From the NCBI GenBank assembly GCA_905221605.1, contig CAJNDS010000247.1, positions 145,638-186,637 on the forward strand: 41,000 nt of DNA, written 5' to 3'. Source of the DNA: Symbiodinium natans (Eukaryota > Sar > Dinophyceae > Suessiales > Symbiodiniaceae). Under the pieces are notes generated by a model. That model did not search any database. It was not told where the DNA came from and was given only the letters and a program-made list of their open reading frames with translations. Numbering within the stretch: the stretch's first letter is position 1; every line of letters begins with the position of its first letter. Position numbers and translations under genes: made by a program. Shown here in pieces: positions 37,245 to 41,000 of the stretch.

Positions 37245-37916
37245 ATGCCGCAGCGCAGCTGCAACCCAGTACCAAGTCATGTTGGCCTCGCGATGAGGTA
37301 TGGTGGCTGTCAGCGTGTGTCGCCCGAGGTATTTTGGAAGCGATCCCGATGGCAGGCCTTCGTTGTCTTTGCGTACAGTGCCAAGTCAGAAATTCTGACT
37401 CAGAATTTGACGACTCTGTACGGGTGTGTCAGTTGGGTCCTGTTTCTTGCTTTTGCGTGGGGGTCTGAGCCTGCAGTTGAAGAACTTCTGGGCCGTGCCG
37501 AACTGTGCTGTTTGCACAGAGCTTGCAGCCAAGCATGCTCGGGCATCCTTGTGTCCGAAAGCATCTGGCGTGGTAACCTGAGGCTCACATCCCGGATGCA
37601 ATGTCCTGACCTGGTGGTGTGCTGCAGCAAATCGCCTGGTGTCTATGCTGTTGAGTGGGGCCAGCGGCCTACGAAGAAGCCGTTCCCAAAGCCAGTGGAC
37701 CCCTGGCGATCCAGAGCCACAGGTGAGCAGCTTGACAAGGAGGTGCTTTTGAACGAGCCTGCATCCAAGAGGGCAGGACGTTGCCTTCTCATGCTGGAGT
37801 TTGCAATGATAAAACCCGAAGCGCTTGGCCTTTGCCTTTCCAGGCTGGCCCCATTACAGTGCCAACTTTTGCAGCAAGCAGCAGAGCAGGATGCAAGGCC
37901 TCCCATAGCCCCATAG
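37245..37916 (+). CDS. Candidate 223-codon ORF, unrecognised
   Basis: The longest simple + frame in the right third of the window. Protein-like segments include AVEELLGRAELCCLHRACSQ, PTKKPFPKPVDPWRSRATGE and LDKEVLLNEPASKRAGRCLL. The N-terminal half is less convincing and may include intron. No recognised domain, signal peptide or repeat. Between 37917 and 38200 only a minus frame (37953-38192) is open. Confidence 0.35.
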   Translation: MPQRSCNPVPSHVGLAMRYGGCQRVSPEVFWKRSRWQAFVVFAYSAKSEILTQNLTTLYGCVSWVLFLAFAWGSEPAVEELLGRAELCCLHRACSQACSGILVSESIWRGNLRLTSRMQCPDLVVCCSKSPGVYAVEWGQRPTKKPFPKPVDPWRSRATGEQLDKEVLLNEPASKRAGRCLLMLEFAMIKPEALGLCLSRLAPLQCQLLQQAAEQDARPPIAP

Positions 37917-38205
37917 GGCGACACTGCAAATCACTACAATCCTATCTACATACTAGTGCCTGAGCCCACTGCCATACTCTGTACTTGTCAGGCCTGTTTG
38001 GTGCGGAGATTTCGGTCTGCCGGCGAAAGAAGCTCGGCAATCAAGCAGGCATAGGCTGAAGTAGATCCGGACACTCATGGAGCCTTCCCCGCGAGAGTGA
38101 AAGCAGCACTGTGCCTTTGCCACAAAACATCTTGCCGGACTGAGGATTTGTTGGAAGGGTTGGCCCAGGATTGGGAGGTGCAGCTCCAGCAATCTGGCGG
38201 AGTGA

Positions 38206-38236
38206 CACTAAACCCTAAACCCTAAACTCTAAACCC
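38206..38236. repeat. CCCTAAA tract
   Basis: Four units ending 15 bases before a possible exon at about 38252 (TGGGAAG|G). Confidence 0.9.
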
Positions 38237-38242
38237 ACTATG

Positions 38243-38407
38243 GGAAGGCCATGGATCCCTCATCGACCATCCCTGCGTTCAAGACCTCACAGGCGAGGTC
38301 AAGAAGCGCCGTGTAAGCAACATAGTATTTCGTGCTGCGCTGATGGAGTCCAAAATGTCCCAAATCTCCTTAACCCTATATATGATTGTGGGATGTTATG
38401 GGATTTA
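38243..38407 (+). CDS. Candidate exon, unrecognised
   Basis: A + frame reads GHGSLIDHPCVQDLTGEVKK then RRVSNIVFRAALMESKMSQ. Another frame (AMDPSSTIPAFKTSQARSRS) is also plausible after the AG|G. A TA microsatellite follows at 38429-38468. Confidence 0.33.
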
Positions 38408-38699
38408 GGGCTATATGCTGGCTATACATATATATATATATATGTGTATACATATATATATATGTATTATTTATATTATATGAATGACCCCAAACCCCAT
38501 AACATCCTAGAATCCCGTAGCACCTCCTGCAAGGCTGAGTCTGGCCTTTGGCGTGAAGCTGAGCTTGGAAGCAGTTTGCCACTTCAGCTCCGCTGAAGCC
38601 CCCCCCCCCCCCCCCCCCTGCTCTGAAACGCTATAAGCCCCACTGCAACTCTTAATCCCTTAGCCCAGCATAGCATGGTCCCCCTGAACCCTACAACCG

Positions 38700-38757
38700 G
38701 GCGGCAAGAACAAACTGTACCCTAAACCCAAAACCCTAACACCTAAACCCGAAACCC
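38700..38757. repeat. Degenerate CCCTAAA tract
   Basis: CCCTAAACCCAAAACCC and CCCGAAACCC variants. Confidence 0.85.
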
Positions 38758-38760
38758 TAG

Positions 38761-38838
38761 GCGGAGTGCCTGCCACAGCCTTTTGGGCAGAAATCCTGGC
38801 ACGTGCGCTTCCAGGCCCGGCGTGCCTGCATGCTACAT
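38761..38838 (+). CDS. Exon-like island between telomere-like tracts
   Basis: Reads AECLPQPFGQKSWHVRFQ, with a GC (possible donor) directly after the glutamine codon at 38817-38818. CCCTAAA lies upstream and TTTAGGG downstream (38846-38925), the reverse of what two half-introns would give by chance. Unrecognised. Confidence 0.3.
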
Positions 38839-38845
38839 AGGGCTG

Positions 38846-38925
38846 TTTAGGATGGTTTAGGGTTTTAGGGTTTAGGGTTTAGGGTTTAGGGTTTAGGGTT
38901 TAGGGTTTAGGGTTTAGGGTTTAGT
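38846..38925. repeat. (TTTAGGG)11 tract
   Basis: About 11 units, nearly perfect. Confidence 0.96.
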
Positions 38926-38952
38926 TTTACCTGCCGGGTGTCGGTGATTCGG

Positions 38953-38962
38953 CTCTCTCTCC

Positions 38963-39001
<39 letters not shown>

Positions 39002-39290
39002 TCTCTCGCTCTCTCACTCTCTCAGACAAACACCACCACCACCACCACACCCACCACACACGCCACCACAATGTACCCCACACCTTTCAACACCACACCA
39101 CACCCCACCACACCCCACCACACCCCACCACACCCCACCACACCCCTCCACACCCCTCCACACCCCTCCACACCCCTCCACACCCCTCCACACCCCTCCA
39201 CACCACACACACACCACATCCCGCCATATCCCACCACACCCCTCCGCCGCGCCACGCCACGCCACACCACACCACACCACGCCACACACG
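38953..39290. repeat. CT dinucleotide followed by 10-bp ACACCCCACC/ACACCCCTCC repeat
   Basis: CTCTCTGTCTCT tract to about 39023, then CACCAC and some 20 units of a 10-base CCACACCCCA/CCACACCCCT repeat. Long His/Pro/Thr-rich and Gly/Trp-rich shadow ORFs on both strands come from this repeat. Confidence 0.95.
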
Positions 39291-39451
39291 CGTGCATGCA
39301 CGCATCACCGTTCTTCTCACAGGGCAGGCACAAAAAGGGTAATTACACTTGCGCGGCCATCCGGTGGGGTCATCCGGTCCTTTATGCTTCCTATCGCCTA
39401 GGTTTTTTTTGGGGGGGATTTCTGTTTTAAAGGTATACGTGTAGACGAGCT

Positions 39452-39549
39452 ATGACGGCTGTTGGAGCCGAGAGTGAGCCAAGGTTCGTCGAAGGGGCAA
39501 ACTCCGACCTCATCCTTCATGGCGGATCGATGAAGCCGCCATCTTCCCA
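39452..39549 (+). CDS. Candidate first exon, unrecognised
   Basis: ATG at 39452 opens MTAVGAESEPRFVEGANSDL then ILHGGSMKPPSSQ; CA|GTGAAT offers a GT donor. Possibly the first exon of the gene whose further exons lie at 39980-40860. Confidence 0.38.
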
Positions 39550-39683
39550 GTGAATCTGGTGGTTTTAGACAACCCAGAGAGTCCAACTTCCCCTTTTCAA
39601 AGGGGCAATTCTCCTCAAATCAGAATAGGATCCCTATGTTGCCATGCAAGGTCAGATTCCAGGAGTACAGTATTCCCGAATTA

Positions 39684-39722
39684 AGTAGGGTTTAGGGCCC
39701 AGAACCCTAAATCGAAAACCCA
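39684..39722. repeat. TTTAGGG/CCCTAAA remnant
   Basis: GGGTTTAGGGCCCAGAACCC then CTAAATCGAAAACCC: both orientations within 40 bases, forming a short imperfect palindrome. Confidence 0.6.
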
Positions 39723-39979
39723 AATAAACCCAAGAGATACTAGAATACTGGAGCACTGGAGTTGTTTGGGGAAGGCTGGCAGTGCTGACGGGATTTCCTC
39801 GAGCTTGCGAGCGGGAGCAGTCTGAGACTCAGGGAGCCTCGGAGCCTGGTCATGTCTCTTGCTTTCTTTACATCTACATCTGCTACATTGCTCTATTGCT
39901 CTATTGCTACATCGCTCTATTGCTACATTGCTATATTGTTTTCTTGCCATAGTGCTCTATGATTGCGACTGTGGTTATT

Positions 39980-40860
39980 CCAGTGGTGGGATTTGCCCAT
40001 GGCTTTGCAGATGGCAGAAGTCGCAGACAAATTGAGGCTGAAGTGCGTGCAGCTCTTGCGCAGTGCGGCGCTCATGCTGTTCGCCAAGCATGGCCCATAG
40101 CAAGCTTTGGGGAGAAGAGACCGACACCGCCAATAGTGGGCAACGCAGCCTGCGCTGTAATGCTTGGCAGATCGAGTCGAAGAATGCGTTATATATGCTT
40201 TCCACCAGCAGTTGGAATCTGCAAGCAGCAAGAAGGGCATTGTGAACCAGATGCTGCTGTCGCCAAGGCGGCTACCCTTCAGACCACCTGTTGCAGTTGG
40301 CAGCTTGTCTTTTGGAATAAGGGACAGCCAAGCCTGCGTTGTTATGCACGGGTTTAGCATGGCATAGCGACGTTTACACGCAGCTGCGGGGCGGTCGTAG
40401 GGTAGGATGCTGCAGAAAAAAAAAGAAGCTGCCCTTTTGCTGCCAAGCCTCAGGCTGTGTTCACCGAAGCCGATGTTAAGAGTGAAGAGAAGGCCCACCC
40501 CGCGATCTGCTGCTATCTGCGATCTGCTGCTATCTTGCCAACGTTTAAGTCCTGAAAACGAAGATGCATGTAACATGCATGCAGTGCATGCAGGCAGCCG
40601 TGGCAGACCAAGCCCATCGTGCCCAGCAGATTCCTCAGTCTGGCTTTGTGATGCCCCGCTGTATCTTGTTGCCTCTACTGTCTGAGACTAGCCGACAAAA
40701 CAGGGCCATGCAACCTCAGGGACGAGACTGTGGACGGTACGGGCGCGACCGGGACGACAGGGACCACGGGTACCCTTGCTGGCGCCATTGGCTCAACTGG
40801 CTCCACCGGCTCAGCTCCACACGAGGCAGGCTTCCGAACCGTAGAGGCACATTACTAAAA
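39980..40860 (+). CDS. Candidate multi-exon gene with possible TFIIS-like central domain
   Basis: Piece 1 (about 39999-40097): ALQMAEVADKLRLKCVQLLR then SAALMLFAKHG. Piece 2 (about 40164-40260): LADRVEECVIYAFHQQLESA then SSKKGIVNQM. Together they recall the start of the TFIIS central domain (VR.KC.ELL..AL ... LA..IEE.IY), which binds RNA polymerase II, but the key later blocks were not found and the similarity is weak. Later pieces: about 40450-40510 (PQAVFTEADVKSEEKAHP) and 40704-40857 (VDGTGATGTTGTTGTLAGAI then GSTGSTGSAPHEAG, ending in TAA), a Gly/Thr-rich low-complexity tail. Splice junctions are unresolved. Confidence 0.3.
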
Positions 40861-41000
40861 TTTTAAAAACAATGACTTGATCAGGAGATCAGTGAGATCG
40901 ATCACAGCCGCACCTGGCGGAAGACTCGAGTAGGCCGGAAGCAGTGGCGGTCTTTCCGACCTGACGCCCACTGAATTCAGTGTGAGCCGCAGACTGTACA

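Noticed and set aside
39014-39430. His/Pro/Thr-rich + ORFs and Gly/Trp-rich minus ORFs
   Set aside because: Products of the 10-bp CCACACCCCA repeat, open in several frames.
1-41000. tRNA, 5S rRNA, spliced-leader or snRNA genes
   Set aside because: Looked for B-box-like GGTTCGANTCC, the dinoflagellate spliced-leader core and obvious snRNA signatures by eye; nothing convincing. A covariance-model scan could still find something.

Overview
The window reads as nuclear DNA of a dinoflagellate; the genus cannot be told from sequence alone. Three things support this. Two conserved genes can be rebuilt exon by exon, and their introns start with GT, GC or GA and end almost invariably in AG followed by a G in the next exon, which is the known dinoflagellate splice pattern. 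Plant/alveolate-type telomere units (TTTAGGG on one strand, CCCTAAA on the other) occur in about 35 internal tracts. Nearly every believable exon is on the + strand, as expected of dinoflagellate one-way gene arrays; the main exception is a retrotransposon. Because exons are very short (15-120 bases), most long single-frame ORFs here are not genes, and the real genes are invisible to ORF calling.

Layout. 1-1651 (-): most of a non-LTR-type reverse transcriptase ORF, running off the left edge and abutting a TAC microsatellite (1652-2031). 2040-5740: mostly repeats (CCCTAAA and CCCCTAAA arrays, a GTTGCT microsatellite, C-rich 'GGGACCC' elements). 5740-18500: many exon-like pieces on + that I cannot name, a 136-146 bp tandem triplication (10609-11030), and the longest (TTTAGGG)n tract (15303-15447). 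18539-21111 (+): a complete 11-exon cyclophilin gene of 163 codons. 21481-22853 (+): an unrecognised two-exon gene. 22900-29900: more exon islands (one resembling a La-type RNA-binding helix) between telomere-like tracts, C-rich inverted-repeat elements and a large microsatellite field. About 30315-34186 (+): a PP2A phosphatase activator (PTPA) gene in at least 14 exons. 34900-40860: further + strand exon islands, a 114-bp MITE-like element, and a possible TFIIS-like central-domain gene.

The most striking observation is that the telomere-like tracts are largely intronic: 8 of the 10 cyclophilin introns carry one, often touching a splice site. TTTAGGG tends to lie on the donor side and CCCTAAA on the acceptor side, so some introns contain complementary arms. 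The unit itself can provide a GT donor (G|GTTTAGGG). No operon-like functional link between neighbouring genes is evident. I saw no convincing tRNA, rRNA, spliced-leader gene or CRISPR array.
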